Positions 55,365-64,000 of a DNA stretch of 64,000 nt are shown here, piece by piece. The notes under the pieces were generated by a model that was not told the DNA's origin, ran no database searches, and saw only the letters and a list, made by a program, of their open reading frames with translations. This stretch comes from JAXGQE01 sp040766585 (lineage in GTDB: Bacteria; Bacillota; SLNR01). The stretch spans positions 62,001 through 126,000 of the forward strand of contig JAXGQE010000003.1 in the NCBI GenBank assembly GCA_040766585.1, read 5' to 3'. Numbering within the stretch: position 1 is the first letter of the stretch; each line of letters begins with the position of its first letter. The position numbers were made by a program, and so were the translations under genes.

Positions 55365-56666
55365 TCAGATCCAGTATTCCGGAATATCCCTGGGATCCGT
55401 GACCGTCTTTTTCATGAGGTATCCTGCAATCAGAATGATGAAGCCGATTACGAGGAACAATGCAGTAAAAGAAACCTGGTTGGCAATCACCCCGGCTGCA
55501 AGCGGCCCAACTACTCCTGACAGACCCGATATGATGGATGCTATGGCAATGTAAATGGGTCGGTTGTCGGCGTGTCCGAATTCCATGATCAGATTGTCAA
55601 AACTGAGGAATATACCTCCGGTGAGGAAACCCACACCGATAAAGAACAGGAAGAAAGACACAAAAGTATTCAAAAACGGACTCATAAAATAGACCAAAGC
55701 CATTAGGATGGATACATTGTCAACCAGTCGTTTGAAGCCAATCCGATTGGCAATTTGTCCCGACACAAAGGTTCCCAGGGATAGAGAGATCAAATTCACG
55801 GCTGTAAAAATACCCAGCATCGGACCCGTTACTTCAATACGGTTTTTAGCAAAGACAATGATAAATGAGGCAGTGTAGAAACTCAACGAGATCAGTGATC
55901 GCAAAACGCAGTATTTGGAGAAATTTCGATCCCCCTTCAGAACCGATGGAATCTGCCGAATGGTGTCACTGACCGTGGTCCGCTGTCCCACCGTCAATGC
56001 CGGCTCTTCCTTGATTCTGGACAATGCCCATAAGTCCACGGCATGAACCAGAAATGCCATGAAAAAGCAAAGTGCATACCCTAAGGGCAGTAAGTACTGA
56101 GAGCCATTCTGATATGAGTACTGCCCCACCAAAAGACCGGCTGCATATCCGGCTCCTGCCTGGAAAACAATGGATAGAGAGTTTCTCATGCCAAAATAGG
56201 TTCCCCTTTTTTCGAGAGGGATTACTTTGGACATAAAATCGAAAAAGCTGGATATATACAAACCATTAAAAAATTGAAGAAAGAAATATGCAATAATGAC
56301 AATACCCAGTGTAGTATTCGGGGGGAATACCAGGAGCGAAAAGCCAATAATGAACCAAGGTACACGACTCACAAATCCAAACCACAGCATCGTTTTCTTT
56401 TTGAAAGCGAGATGCTGCAGCGCAGAAGGAGCGAAAAGCTGCGCTGCCGTATAGCCGATGCTCATGATCGTGGCCATCAGTCCAACAATCAGTTCGGACT
56501 GACTGATGTCATAGACAAAACTGGCAAAGATACTGCCATAATTGTAGAATCCCATCCCTGCATAGTAAAATACTCCCTGAATCAGCCCCATGGGAAGATT
56601 CCGCTTAAAATTATCCCTGACCTTGGCCTGATAAGTCGCTTTCTGGTTATCTTTTTCCTCCATCAC
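55365..56666 (-). CDS. Major facilitator superfamily transporter
   Basis: About 433 residues. LIQGVFYYAGMGFYNYGSIF, LMATIMSIGYTAAQLF, KVIPLEKRGTYFGMRNSLS and about 12 hydrophobic helices place it with MFS exporters of the kind with a loop GxxxGxRN. The start is at GTG 56666 or ATG 56663 (GGGAGG 11-14 bases upstream). It lies in the unique spacer between the inverted arms. The sequence is clean, unlike the neighbouring left arm. Substrate unknown. Confidence 0.85.
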   Translation of the reverse strand: MMEEKDNQKATYQAKVRDNFKRNLPMGLIQGVFYYAGMGFYNYGSIFASFVYDISQSELIVGLMATIMSIGYTAAQLFAPSALQHLAFKKKTMLWFGFVSRVPWFIIGFSLLVFPPNTTLGIVIIAYFFLQFFNGLYISSFFDFMSKVIPLEKRGTYFGMRNSLSIVFQAGAGYAAGLLVGQYSYQNGSQYLLPLGYALCFFMAFLVHAVDLWALSRIKEEPALTVGQRTTVSDTIRQIPSVLKGDRNFSKYCVLRSLISLSFYTASFIIVFAKNRIEVTGPMLGIFTAVNLISLSLGTFVSGQIANRIGFKRLVDNVSILMALVYFMSPFLNTFVSFFLFFIGVGFLTGGIFLSFDNLIMEFGHADNRPIYIAIASIISGLSGVVGPLAAGVIANQVSFTALFLVIGFIILIAGYLMKKTVTDPRDIPEYWI

Positions 56667-56711
56667 AGCAGCACACGCCTCCCTAATTTGCAATATCGAT
56701 CCCACCGTATC

Positions 56712-58004
56712 TTACTCCATAATCATCATTCTTCTTGCGTGCGCCAAAAGGACTGATTTCTTATTCATCTCAGGATCATCCAGGACCATTTCCAGCAAAT
56801 ATTCCAAAGCGGACTTAACTGCCGGCCCTTGGACCCATCCCTGTTCAATCAAATCATGACCTGTAACGGCCAGATCCGAGATCCCCACCGGCTCATCATT
56901 CAAGAGTGTCTGCTGTATTTTGGATACCCATCCAGCTGTTACTTCGGAAGGATATCCCAGCAGAGCCCCCGCAGCAGAAAAGAAACCAAAATTTTGAGAT
57001 GCCGCTTCTCGGCCAATCCGGTTGACAATTCTTCGAGCATCACTGTCTTTAAAACAAGGAAGACGGGGGACTTCGGACAGCAAATTGACCACCGGAGTCA
57101 CAATGCGCTTTGGAAAGGAGAGCTTCGTCAAAAGACCTCTTATTGGTTCTTTCCCCCCATGGGTAAATCCTTCTGATAGGATACAATCCATGCCAAAAAG
57201 AAGCAATAAAAACACAGCCAGACGCGTAACCATTACTTTTTCCATTTGATCCACGAGTCCCCAGTCCACAGATTTCAAAGTCACATTTTCTAACTCAGGA
57301 ACCTGGATAATGAGCTGCAGGATCCCCGATGCACTCAGAAGGGCCAGTCCGACGCTGGGGTGGTCACAGAGCAGGATTCGTTCCATTTCCTTACGGATTC
57401 TCTCCCGGGAAACTCGACAGATTATCTCAGCCAGATTGACTACACTGTCCCATGTTTTGGAATCTATTGAGAAGTCCAGCTCAGCGGCCAGGCGTATTGC
57501 TCTCATTAACCGAAGACCATCTTCTGCAAATCTTCGGTCAGGGTCTCCGACACAACGGATGGTTTTCAGATGAAGATCCCGCAATCCGGATGTGAAATCA
57601 AACAATTTCGTACCGTCGAATGCCAAAGCGTTTATGGTAAAATCCCTGCGCAGCATATCATCGGACAGTGATTTGTGGAAAAAGACAGTATCCGGTCTTC
57701 TTGCATCCCGGTAATCATCTTCACGGCGCATGGTTGTAACTTCTGCACTTATGCCCTCATGCTGAACCATTACTGTCCCAAATCGTTTTCCTACATCAAG
57801 AACAGAATGAAACAAACTCTCTGTTTCTTCAGGTTCAGCCGATGTAACCAAATCAAAATCGGCAGGCTCTTTTCCCTGAATCAGATCTCGAACACAGCCT
57901 CCCACCAGAAATGTCTGGAAGCCGGAACTTTGCAGCCTTCGAATAATATTGTGTACCCCAATGGGAACTCTCATCGCCATACTGCTCAATTCCACGAATA
58001 CCAC
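56712..58004 (-). CDS. cca: CCA tRNA nucleotidyltransferase / poly(A) polymerase family
   Basis: About 430 residues. FLVGGCVRDLIQGKEPADFDLVTS has the class II head motif GGxVRD and the catalytic DxD. RRDFTINALAFD and LMRAIRLAAELDFSID are the following conserved blocks; a helical C-terminal body completes it. It adds or repairs the 3' CCA of tRNAs. The start is uncertain (GTG 58004, GTG 57995 or ATG 57980). It lies in the spacer between the inverted arms, an odd position for a housekeeping gene. Confidence 0.92.
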   Translation of the reverse strand: MVFVELSSMAMRVPIGVHNIIRRLQSSGFQTFLVGGCVRDLIQGKEPADFDLVTSAEPEETESLFHSVLDVGKRFGTVMVQHEGISAEVTTMRREDDYRDARRPDTVFFHKSLSDDMLRRDFTINALAFDGTKLFDFTSGLRDLHLKTIRCVGDPDRRFAEDGLRLMRAIRLAAELDFSIDSKTWDSVVNLAEIICRVSRERIRKEMERILLCDHPSVGLALLSASGILQLIIQVPELENVTLKSVDWGLVDQMEKVMVTRLAVFLLLLFGMDCILSEGFTHGGKEPIRGLLTKLSFPKRIVTPVVNLLSEVPRLPCFKDSDARRIVNRIGREAASQNFGFFSAAGALLGYPSEVTAGWVSKIQQTLLNDEPVGISDLAVTGHDLIEQGWVQGPAVKSALEYLLEMVLDDPEMNKKSVLLAHARRMMIME

Positions 58005-58408
58005 CTACCTGTCAGGGCTGCAGACCATTACAAAGATATTTCCGGATATGATTATTCTTTCCTGCTGTTGTTGTCAGCTGAATCAATACCCCGATCTCTT
58101 AGAACACTGCTATGCAATCATCCATACCTCCCTATACAAAAACCCCGTTGCTGAAAACGCCCGCTCTTATATATTGGGCCCGGATATTGGATCTTCTGTG
58201 AATGTGTCTTCCAAACCCCGCACTTCAGCAAACCGATTCTCTTCTCAAATGGAGTTCAGTTTTGGGGTATCCCCAAAGCAGCCGGCTCATCCCTTTTCGA
58301 TTCATCATCCAATCACCCGAATGCTGAGAAATGAACTGGCTCTATCAATGAAAAGTGGTCAACAACATTTCATTCTTAGTCTCGTGGAACGGTCCATTCA
58401 TAAATCAT
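58005..58408. other. Intergenic stretch, nothing recognised
   Basis: It separates the GNAT gene end from the cca start. A plus-strand open frame crosses it but continues antisense into the GNAT gene and has no family features or ribosome site, so it is not called. Promoter elements for cca probably lie here but none stands out. Confidence 0.4.
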
Positions 58409-58894
58409 CTAGATTGCCAGTACATACTCTTGCGCTGTCCAGTGTTGTCCCCACTGATGCACCTTTGTTTCCTGGGTTTTGCAGAAACCGAATCGTGTAT
58501 ACAATGGGATCGCGGGTGAGTCAGAGGCTACATTTTTCAAGACTACCTGATGTATTTTTTTCGCTCTGCAGTATTCAATGGCTTGTGTCATCAGTGCCGA
58601 ACCGATCCCTTCTCCCTGTCTGGATGGGATAACATAGATCCAGCGAATTTCTGCCTGAATACTGCTGATGGTGTGAACCGAAATGGTTCCCAGAATGCTG
58701 GCATTGTCTTCAGCGACCCAAAAACCTGCTTCATTTTGATGATAGAGTTGGATAAAATGGATGATGGAACGAACAATTTCCTCCTCAAAATCAAGGGTGT
58801 ACCCTTTTTCTTGGGCATAGTGGAGTCCATGCTGGTACAAAACCCAACCCAAATCTCCACCCTTCAGAATATTTCGAATCGCAAAATCCATCAT
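58409..58894 (-). CDS. GNAT-family N-acetyltransferase
   Basis: 161 residues, minus-strand ribosome site AAAGGAG 7 bases before ATG 58894. FWVAEDNASILGTISVH, IRWIYVIPSRQGEGIGSALM (the acetyl-CoA pyrophosphate loop QGEGIGSAL) and VASDSPAIPLYTRFGF are GNAT motifs. An N-terminal region of 60 residues may be for dimerisation. It lies downstream of the EFR1 gene, and its 5' part is repeated in the left arm. Confidence 0.9.
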   Translation of the reverse strand: MMDFAIRNILKGGDLGWVLYQHGLHYAQEKGYTLDFEEEIVRSIIHFIQLYHQNEAGFWVAEDNASILGTISVHTISSIQAEIRWIYVIPSRQGEGIGSALMTQAIEYCRAKKIHQVVLKNVASDSPAIPLYTRFGFCKTQETKVHQWGQHWTAQEYVLAI

Positions 58895-58951
58895 TAGGAT
58901 GCTCCTTTCAATTCCCTAGGGCTCAATCAGTGATGTGCACTTATTCGTTGG

Positions 58952-58979
58952 AAGAGAGCCGGTTTTCACCGACTCTCTT
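58952..58979 (-). terminator. Hairpin between the EFR1 and GNAT genes
   Basis: On the minus strand AAGAGAGTCGGT pairs with ACCGGCTCTCTT around GAAA. There is no clear T run after it, so it may weaken rather than end transcription. The same hairpin occurs in the left arm. Confidence 0.6.
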
Positions 58980-58984
58980 ATTGA

Positions 58985-59770
58985 CTAAAGGAACCAAATC
59001 GGTTCTTTTCTTTCTCGATTGCCTTGATAAAGCTTTTCGGCCAGTCCCTCCATTTCCGGATCCAAACCCCTGGCCTGGGTCGGACAGGTTCTTATGCATG
59101 CACAGCACATCATACATAACTGTTTGGAAGTAATAATTCGTTCTTGCAGTTCAATGGCCTGGTTGGGGCATATGTTGACACATCGTCCACAGCGAATGCA
59201 ACGATGTTCGTCGGTTAGAGGTGCTTGTTCCCGTCTCGATACAGAACGGTAGGGGCGATTGCCAGGAACGGATTCTTGTATACTCAAGTCCTGATTGTTG
59301 AATATTTTGGTGCGCACCCTGCTGCCAAAATCTTTCGCTTTCATCAGATCTTCCGGGTCCGGCCGGCCCATGGCCAGGGGATAATTCGATGATGCAAAGG
59401 AATGCTCACCAATAAAAGCTCCGGCAGCAACGGGGACAAACCCGACTATCTCTGCCATATCCAGTACCTCCACCAGAGCATCTTCATATGCCCGATTCCC
59501 ATAAATGGCCACAGCTACGATCCTGGCCCCGTTCCCGTTCATCTTCTCCAGGGCTTTCAGTGCATCCTTTTGGGCGCGTCCGCTGTAAACCGGGGTCCCG
59601 AAAATAACCACATCATTCGGCTGAAACCTCAGACCGTCAGGAAAATCACCCCGCTGCCCAGTCAGATCCACAGAATCCTCCACTCGCCCCAGGGATTGCC
59701 CTATGGCCTCTACGATGCGCTTGGTGGTACCGGTGGGTGAGAAATAGATCGTTCGTACAGAGATTTCCAA
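58985..59770 (-). CDS. EFR1-family flavodoxin-ferredoxin fusion
   Basis: 261 residues from TTG 59770 (AAAGGAGAAG before it). Flavodoxin-like half with the FMN phosphate loop IYFSPTGTTKR and VVIFGTPVYSGRAQKDAL; C-terminal half with two 4Fe-4S motifs, CIRCGRCVNICP and CMMCCACIRTCP. This fold is typical of anaerobe EFR1 proteins. It starts 36 bases after the radical SAM gene and may deliver the electron that activates it (inference). Confidence 0.92.
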   Translation of the reverse strand: MEISVRTIYFSPTGTTKRIVEAIGQSLGRVEDSVDLTGQRGDFPDGLRFQPNDVVIFGTPVYSGRAQKDALKALEKMNGNGARIVAVAIYGNRAYEDALVEVLDMAEIVGFVPVAAGAFIGEHSFASSNYPLAMGRPDPEDLMKAKDFGSRVRTKIFNNQDLSIQESVPGNRPYRSVSRREQAPLTDEHRCIRCGRCVNICPNQAIELQERIITSKQLCMMCCACIRTCPTQARGLDPEMEGLAEKLYQGNRERKEPIWFL

Positions 59771-59805
59771 CTGGCACTTCTCCTTTCTGCATGGAATGGC
59801 AGAAT

Positions 59806-61188
59806 TTATATAGCTGCATTCTTCTTCGCCATTTTTATGTTTTCCTGCTGCTTGGCCCAGATTGGATCAGCTGTTGATTTCCATCGTAGGGCAGTCTCCT
59901 GGCACTTATCACAGAGATCCCGCACCGGTTCTTCATGAAGAATATCGGTGGATACTGCCTCTGTCGCTTCCACCATATGAATCAGCTGATCCGGGTTATC
60001 CAACAGTGGGCAGGGACAAAGATGGTTTTCATTAAATGGCTGATGTTGATGAAACTCCATAAACAAGGGGGATTTCAAGGCTTCGATAATGGATCGATTG
60101 TATATATTGGAGTCCGCGTAGTGTACAAATGCGCACGGCTCAATATCTCCATTTGCATTAATGTGGAGGTACCGCCGTCCACCGGCAATGCAGCCTCCTA
60201 CATACTCTGCGTCGTTCCAGAAATCCATGGTAAACAACGGTTTTGTCTGTCGGAATTTTCGCACTTGGTGATACATATATGCTCTCTGTTCGTCAGTTAC
60301 CATCAGTTCTGTACCTGCTCCTGCCCCTACAGGGATGTAGGTAAAGAACCAACCGAATTTGCAGCCGCGCTGAATCATTTCATCGAAATACGCCTCACTG
60401 GATACTGTCGACAGATTCTCGCGGGTATAGCAGGTTGAAAATCCGAATGGCAGCCGGTGTTCTTTCAGAATGGCCATGGCCTTCATCATCGCTGCATACG
60501 CTCCAGGTCCTCTGCGCTGATCTGTTTCAGACTCAAATCCTTCCACACTGATGGCTGGAACAAAATTCTTGACTTCTAAAACCCGCTGAGCAAAATTCTC
60601 ATCAATTAAAGTAGCGTTGGTAAAGGCCATGAACAGGCAATCACTGTGCTTCTGGCAGAGTCTCAAAATATCCTCTTTCCTCATCAAGGGCTCGCCGCCG
60701 GAATACAGATAGAAATAGATGCCCAAATCTTTTCCCTGCTGGATTATGCTGTCCAGGGTATCTAAATCCATGGTCAATTGATGCCCGTATTCTGCCGCCC
60801 AACATCCTTTGCATTTCATGTTGCATGCCGATGTTGGGTCAATCAACATGGCCCATGGGATGTTGCACCCGTGCTGTTCTCTCAGCTTCTTCTGCCTTGC
60901 ACTGCCGATGGCCGTGGCATTGACGACAAAATTCTCGAATATTTTTTTCCGTACACTCGATTCAATATCTGTCCATAAGCTTTTCACCAGCAGATACCAA
61001 TTCCCCTGGGAGTCGTGCAACCCATTGCGAACTGCTGCCAGCCTTACTGTCATAACCCCTTCAGGATTGAATAGTTCTACCCAATGAATCAGTCGTTGAA
61101 TGTTCTTTTCCGGAGAATCATCCAGATAAGAAAGTACTTGTTTGAGCCCCAGAGCGGTAAGGTTTTCTTGAACTGTTCTCCTTTTCAT
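59806..61188 (-). CDS. Radical SAM/SPASM-domain protein
   Basis: 460 residues. The radical SAM cluster motif is CNMKCKGCW near residue 118 (CxxxCxxC), and GGEPLMR follows. The C-terminal SPASM-type region has CIAGGRRYLHINANGDIEPC, then HLCPCPLL and CDKCQETA for auxiliary iron-sulfur clusters. The first 100 residues are an unusual helical lead. Ribosome site GGGAGG. No precursor peptide is visible near it. A clostridial enzyme of unknown reaction; EFR1 is its likely electron donor. Confidence 0.9.
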   Translation of the reverse strand: MKRRTVQENLTALGLKQVLSYLDDSPEKNIQRLIHWVELFNPEGVMTVRLAAVRNGLHDSQGNWYLLVKSLWTDIESSVRKKIFENFVVNATAIGSARQKKLREQHGCNIPWAMLIDPTSACNMKCKGCWAAEYGHQLTMDLDTLDSIIQQGKDLGIYFYLYSGGEPLMRKEDILRLCQKHSDCLFMAFTNATLIDENFAQRVLEVKNFVPAISVEGFESETDQRRGPGAYAAMMKAMAILKEHRLPFGFSTCYTRENLSTVSSEAYFDEMIQRGCKFGWFFTYIPVGAGAGTELMVTDEQRAYMYHQVRKFRQTKPLFTMDFWNDAEYVGGCIAGGRRYLHINANGDIEPCAFVHYADSNIYNRSIIEALKSPLFMEFHQHQPFNENHLCPCPLLDNPDQLIHMVEATEAVSTDILHEEPVRDLCDKCQETALRWKSTADPIWAKQQENIKMAKKNAAI

Positions 61189-61458
61189 CCTCTGACCCTC
61201 CCATTTCGTAGTCGAATGGATTTCAATCCAACAGATCCTGGATTGTTAAAACCTAAATTCCACGTGCATTTTTTATTAGCTTAAAAGAACACTATTTCAA
61301 GAAGAATTTAAACTGATACTCCCACATTGTAACATTATTTACCACCACCTTTCAATCTTTTTCAATAAATTATTGATTGCAACTTTGGAGTAAAGATACT
61401 TATTAAACCCTGCAAGTTATCCACAGAGCAACACTCGATTTTCAAGATGATATCTTTA

Positions 61459-62721
61459 TTATACCAGACATTTTTCATACACTTCCTTGTACGGATAGTT
61501 TTCTGACAAATTCATAATTACAGTTCTTGCGGTTTTAATGATTTTGGCTGCAAGAAATACATACTTCAAACGAAAGGTCTTTATTTGCTGTCTGTATTCT
61601 GAAGGCTCTAAGGAATCAATCTTGAACAACAAAAACAGGTTATATGAAAGCATCATCATTTGAAACACCGCTTCATTTGCCCAAAATGATTTAAGTAAAA
61701 GATGACCCACCGCCATGTCGTATTTGGCTTCTTTAATATAGTTCTCAGCATTGCCACGTTTTTCATAGGATATAACTACTTTTTCAGAAAGCAATGTAGT
61801 GTTTGTCACAAAGAAAAAGTATTCGTACTCAGAGCCTTCTAAAAGTGATATTTGTGCTCTTTCTTTTTCTGGTTTCAGTACGCGAGACACAACAAACCTT
61901 CTGTCTTTCTCCCAGTTATCTAATTTTGTAAACAGTTCTGTAGTTTCTCTGCCTTCTTCACCTTTAACGAATACAACCGATGAATTCGTTGCTTGGGATG
62001 CAAGCGTAGAATAACTTTTGGCTTTAATTAAATATTTGCAACCAAGAGATTCTATCGTTTCAATAATTTTTTCATCAAAGTAGCCACTATCCATTCGAAA
62101 TAAAATCTCTAAATCATCTGTTTTGATGTTGGCTACTATTTCTTTGATCATTTCAGATGCACCGTTAGCTGTGTAAGTATTGCCACTTCTTACAAATCCG
62201 GTGACGTAGGCTTTTAATTCGTCGCAAAATGCAAACTGGATATTGTAGCATCGGTTTCCTAGTTTCTTGGGATTATATCCTTTTGATGCACCTTCTTGAT
62301 GACCTTCTACGTTGATTACACTACTATCAATATCAATCGTAATGGATGTCAATTTACTTTTAGTGAGCAGTTTTTTAAAGACTTTAAAATTAATGTCTCT
62401 AAACATTTGTGTTGTCTTAAAGGTGAAGTTTCCTAAAAACCGTGACACTGTTTCAGGTTCTTTTACGGAAATATCAAATTCATTAACGAGTGGATCATTT
62501 TGAAGGAGCTTTAGACGTTCTAGCTTGTCTATACCAATAAAGTGACCACAGATCATCGTCTTTATATGATTCATCTTGATTTTATTTGTGGAGTCATTAT
62601 CAAATACGAGGTCATTTTCAACTAGATCAAAAATCTCATTACTTTTTGCGTTCTCAAGGAGAAGAAAAAGACCTGCATTTGATGTTAGATTCTTAGCTGT
62701 GAAATCAATTTTATTAATCAT
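61459..62721 (-). CDS. IS1380-family DDE transposase
   Basis: 420 residues, intact. DLEILFRMDSGYFDEKIIE and ITIDIDSSVINVEGHQEGA give the first catalytic Asp regions, and SYEKRGNAENYIKEAKYDM the YREK-like block with the catalytic Glu. It catalyses cut-and-paste or copying of the element. Ribosome site AAAAAGGGG; AT-rich codon use unlike its neighbours marks it as foreign. The start of the gene is identical in the left copy. Confidence 0.93.
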   Translation of the reverse strand: MINKIDFTAKNLTSNAGLFLLLENAKSNEIFDLVENDLVFDNDSTNKIKMNHIKTMICGHFIGIDKLERLKLLQNDPLVNEFDISVKEPETVSRFLGNFTFKTTQMFRDINFKVFKKLLTKSKLTSITIDIDSSVINVEGHQEGASKGYNPKKLGNRCYNIQFAFCDELKAYVTGFVRSGNTYTANGASEMIKEIVANIKTDDLEILFRMDSGYFDEKIIETIESLGCKYLIKAKSYSTLASQATNSSVVFVKGEEGRETTELFTKLDNWEKDRRFVVSRVLKPEKERAQISLLEGSEYEYFFFVTNTTLLSEKVVISYEKRGNAENYIKEAKYDMAVGHLLLKSFWANEAVFQMMMLSYNLFLLFKIDSLEPSEYRQQIKTFRLKYVFLAAKIIKTARTVIMNLSENYPYKEVYEKCLV

Positions 62722-62813
62722 AATTTAAACCCCTTTTTCTGCTTTTGTTACTATTATTGTACCATATATCGACTCATAAAAGCTGATAATTCAACACATT
62801 TTTGAGCATTTTT

Positions 62814-62834
62814 CTTTCACCCAATGGGTGAAAG
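62814..62834 (+). promoter_or_regulatory. Perfect palindrome upstream of the transposase
   Basis: CTTTCACCCA-A-TGGGTGAAAG, 93 bases before the transposase start and inside the IS; the same palindrome is in the left copy. It may be a transposase or host regulator site. Confidence 0.6.
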
Positions 62835-62959
62835 CTGAATTTTGAAGGAACGTATATTTATCAATGCTTTGAGGGTGGTTTATAAAGTACTGACGTAGAA
62901 TCTCAGTATGTGTGATTTTCAACGAGTACAAGAGGACATCAGCTAAAGGGGGTAAAATC

Positions 62960-63685
62960 TTGATCGAACTAGAAGGTGTATCAAAGAGTTACAACAAAGG
63001 ATCGGTGAAGGCGGTAGACAACCTAAGCTTGTTGACGAAACCGGGCGAAATTTTTGGCTTTTTGGGTCCCAACGGAGCAGGCAAAACGACCACCATTAAA
63101 ATGATGGTGGGCCTGCTGAAGAAAGACAGCGGAAAAATCACAATCAATGGTGTGGATATTGATAAGGATCCATTGGCAGCCAAAAAGTCAATCAGCTACG
63201 TTCCGGATACTCCTGAAGTGTATGAACGACTCACTGGCATCGAATATTTAAATTTTATGGCGGATGTCTACGGGGTGGGGGCAGAAGAACGGAAAGAAAA
63301 GATTCATCGTTTTTTACAGATGTTTGAACTGACCGGAGCAGTGGGGGATCTGATTCAAAGTTATTCCCATGGTATGAGGCAGAAGATTGTTCTAATCGGC
63401 GCGCTTTTGAATAATCCCGATGTTTTTATCCTGGATGAACCCATGGTAGGGCTGGATCCACGTTCATCCAGCAACTTGAAGAATTATATGCGCGAACATT
63501 GCGATCAGGGGAAAACAGTTTTTTTCTCAACCCATGTACTGGAAGTTGCGGAAAAACTTTGCGACCGGATTGGAATTATTCGGAAAGGCAAACTGATTGC
63601 CTGCGGAACCATGGATGAACTGAGAAATCAGGCAGAAAACAAAGAATCTCTGATCAATATATTCCTGGAGTTGACTGAATCATGA
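62960..63685 (+). CDS. ABC transporter ATPase
   Basis: 241 residues from TTG 62960 (AAAGGGGG 6 bases before). Walker A GPNGAGKTT, Q-loop-type region, signature YSHGMRQKI, Walker B VFILDEP and the switch His in FSTHVLE. It energises an exporter formed with the following membrane subunit. Its stop overlaps that gene as ATGA. Its start is only about 50 bases from the end of the inverted duplication. Confidence 0.95.
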   Translation: MIELEGVSKSYNKGSVKAVDNLSLLTKPGEIFGFLGPNGAGKTTTIKMMVGLLKKDSGKITINGVDIDKDPLAAKKSISYVPDTPEVYERLTGIEYLNFMADVYGVGAEERKEKIHRFLQMFELTGAVGDLIQSYSHGMRQKIVLIGALLNNPDVFILDEPMVGLDPRSSSNLKNYMREHCDQGKTVFFSTHVLEVAEKLCDRIGIIRKGKLIACGTMDELRNQAENKESLINIFLELTES

Positions 63686-64000
63686 CCATCATAAAACTGA
63701 TCAAGATGCAGCTTAATGTGGCGTATGGTCTTTCAGTACTGCGCTGGTACTGGAGCCATAACAGAACTAAATTTTTGATGAACGTCGGTTTGTTTCTTCT
63801 GATCCTGGTCAGCCTTGGCCCAATTTTTTATCTGTACTGGCGCATTCTGGATGGATTGTATCTGGGAGCGGCTATGTTCGGGCAGGGGCAGGTTGTAATT
63901 ACAACAGGAGTTGTGGCAGGAAGTTTGATCGTATTCTTCTTTGGATTTGCCTATATTATGTCCACGCTCTATTTTTCTCGTGACTTGAACTTTTTGCTGG
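63682..64000 (+). CDS. ABC exporter membrane subunit (partial)
   Basis: The first 106 residues, cut by the window end. MTIIKLIKMQLNVAYGLSVL followed by helices at about residues 32-52 and 74-98 resembles putative ABC exporter (YhgE/YvfS-like) permeases. Coupled to the ATPase upstream. Confidence 0.75.
   Translation, partial: MTIIKLIKMQLNVAYGLSVLRWYWSHNRTKFLMNVGLFLLILVSLGPIFYLYWRILDGLYLGAAMFGQGQVVITTGVVAGSLIVFFFGFAYIMSTLYFSRDLNFLL

Larger units (their letters stand above)
61335..62885 (-). mobile_element. IS1380-like element, right (intact) copy
   Basis: AT-rich insertion of about 1.55 kb around the transposase at 61459-62721. Candidate terminal inverted repeats: TTATTTACCACC (61335-61346) and, read inward from the other end, TTATAAACCACC (62885-62874). 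Exact ends and target duplications are not resolved; similarity with the left arm runs on to 62907. Confidence 0.65.

Noticed and set aside
57949..58632. A 227-codon open frame on the plus strand
   Set aside because: It runs antisense over the 5' end of cca and the GNAT gene, has no ribosome site and contains no family motif. It looks like a chance open frame.
61189..61458. RiPP precursor peptide beside the radical SAM gene
   Set aside because: The only start codons give a 7-residue frame or overlap the radical SAM start. No Cys-, Thr- or Gly-rich short gene is visible.
51141..62907. Whole region as a classical composite transposon
   Set aside because: The two IS copies lie at the ends, but the cargo next to both is also duplicated and the centre holds cca, a housekeeping gene. 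Inverted duplication or misassembly explains it better.
1..64000. CRISPR arrays, prophage genes or rRNA
   Set aside because: No regularly spaced repeats, phage structural genes or rRNA sequences were seen on reading both strands.

Overview
The window reads as a chromosome segment of a mid-GC, anaerobic, Gram-positive Firmicute of class Clostridia. Supporting this are GGAGG-type ribosome sites with frequent GTG and TTG starts, a SigI/RsgI pair, ferredoxin-linked 2-oxoacid and aldehyde oxidoreductases, radical SAM and flavodoxin-ferredoxin proteins, many M20 amidohydrolases, a gamma-glutamyltransferase-like enzyme and a Cys/Met PLP lyase. That set fits a fermenter of amino acids and peptides. 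I cannot name the genus from the sequence alone.

Layout. 1-6.5 kb: potassium uptake (the tail of one TrkH, then a membrane-anchored RCK-like protein, a second TrkH, a short TrkA-like protein) followed by a KdpD/KdpE-like two-component pair; an FMN reductase and tRNA-Leu(CAA) lie between the two TrkH genes. 6.6-15 kb: ECF sigma and anti-sigma, then a housekeeping run polA, M20 hydrolase, coaE, lytic transglycosylase, nicotinate phosphoribosyltransferase, a 56-residue membrane protein and tRNA-Leu(GAG). 15-24.5 kb: a histidine-rich membrane protein with a Cys tail, a NagB-like/PfkB/M20 cluster, a frameshifted YtcJ-like amidohydrolase, and a GntR-controlled ABC exporter whose ATPase has an in-frame stop, then an arginase-fold hydrolase. 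24.6-39 kb: GGT-like enzyme, KorAB, alpha/beta hydrolase, PLP lyase, CorA, AOR, a CGGC protein, M20, MarR-MATE. 39-44 kb: a Crp/Fnr regulator divergent from an operon led by a hybrid-cluster-protein relative that has lost its metal ligands; then ArsR coupled to a VanY-like carboxypeptidase. 44-51 kb: RsgI/SigI, a BtpA/FGGY kinase/epimerase/MFS cluster and a possible small RNA. 51.1-62.9 kb: a 4.2-kb inverted duplication around an MFS gene and the CCA-adding enzyme; each arm carries an IS1380-like element plus radical SAM, EFR1 and GNAT genes. The window ends in an ABC exporter.

Three points deserve most attention. (1) The ligand-less Hcp operon has a perfect GTAAC-N4-GTTAC palindrome between it and a Crp/Fnr gene, which makes it a candidate undescribed nitrosative-stress or sensing system. 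(2) In the inverted duplication, the left arm is almost identical to the right arm for its first ~390 bases and then abruptly becomes full of small indels. That looks more like an unpolished or misassembled copy than natural decay, so its 'pseudogenes' should be treated with caution. (3) The potassium locus has two unusual RCK-like partners. Single-base lesions in trkH, the YtcJ-like gene and the ABC ATPase may be real or may be sequence errors.
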